DNA of 7,703 bases from an uncultured Holophagales bacterium (GTDB taxonomy: Bacteria; Acidobacteriota; Thermoanaerobaculia; UBA5066), in NCBI GenBank assembly GCA_937864895.1, contig CALMDF010000150.1:1-7703 (forward strand), in the 5' to 3' direction. The position numbers and the translations under genes were made by a program. Each line of letters opens with the position of its first letter. The stretch's first letter is position 1. Below are positions 7,602 through 7,703 of this stretch, one piece after another. Below the pieces are notes generated by a model. The model was not told the DNA's origin. It worked only from the letters and a program-made list of their open reading frames with translations, and ran no database searches.

Positions 7602-7703
7602 ATCCGGGAGGCGTATTCCGTACGACGGGGAGGTGCGTTCCTCGAGGTGGGCCGGCCCATCGTCGATCTTCTCAATGTGGCGGTCCGGTACCAGTACGAG
7701 ATC
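7602..7703 (+). other. In-frame continuation of the Omp85 barrel beyond the TAG, cut by the window edge
   Basis: The 34 codons after the stop stay open in the same frame to the last base. They read as barrel-like sequence: after a polar turn (SVRRGG) come alternating strands AFLEVGRPIVD and NVAVRYQYEI. This fits directly onto the strand before the stop (ARTGYIAD), with no frame change needed. Third positions are G or C in 26 of 34 codons, a little below the 28 of 32 just upstream but still coding-like. I see no ribosome binding site plus start that would make this a separate gene. Confidence 0.75.

Overview
The window is GC-rich, with a strong preference for G or C at third codon positions, and it is almost entirely coding on the + strand. 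It carries four tightly packed genes: the 3' part of tlyA (16S/23S rRNA 2'-O-methyltransferase family), nadK (NAD kinase), a 1341-residue TamB/AsmA-like protein, and a TamA/BamA-like (Omp85 family) outer-membrane assembly protein that runs off the right edge. TamB and an Omp85 partner mean a two-membraned (Gram-negative-type) bacterium. The gene set and codon use would suit Acidobacteriota or a related high-GC diderm lineage, but that placement is inference only.

Layout: tlyA (1-666, start missing beyond the left edge) is followed after 9 bases by nadK (676-1566), after 12 more by tamB (1579-5604), and the tamA-like gene overlaps tamB by 4 bases (start 5601). No intergenic gap exceeds 12 bases. 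I see no terminator, tRNA, repeat array, insertion sequence or CRISPR, so all four are probably one transcript with the promoter upstream of the window. Large open frames on the - strand are GC-driven shadows.

How the genes relate: tlyA and nadK are housekeeping (ribosome modification, NADP supply). The second half encodes a two-part envelope machine. TamB is an inner-membrane-anchored, periplasm-spanning beta-groove protein. The TamA/BamA-like protein would dock it at the outer membrane. Such pairs act in outer-membrane protein insertion and in phospholipid transport between the membranes.

Main points of interest: (1) the Omp85 frame meets a TAG at 7599-7601 only about 75 residues into its barrel, yet the same frame stays open for 34 codons to the window edge with barrel-like sequence, so this is a nonsense mutation or a base error and not the natural end; (2) by eye this protein has seven POTRA-like domains, against three in classical TamA and five in E. 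coli BamA; (3) TamB shows about nine divergent repeats of roughly 100 residues; (4) tamB precedes the Omp85 gene, the reverse of the E. coli tamA-tamB order. I found no clearly new kind of system. The seven-POTRA Omp85 coupled to TamB is the most distinctive thing here.
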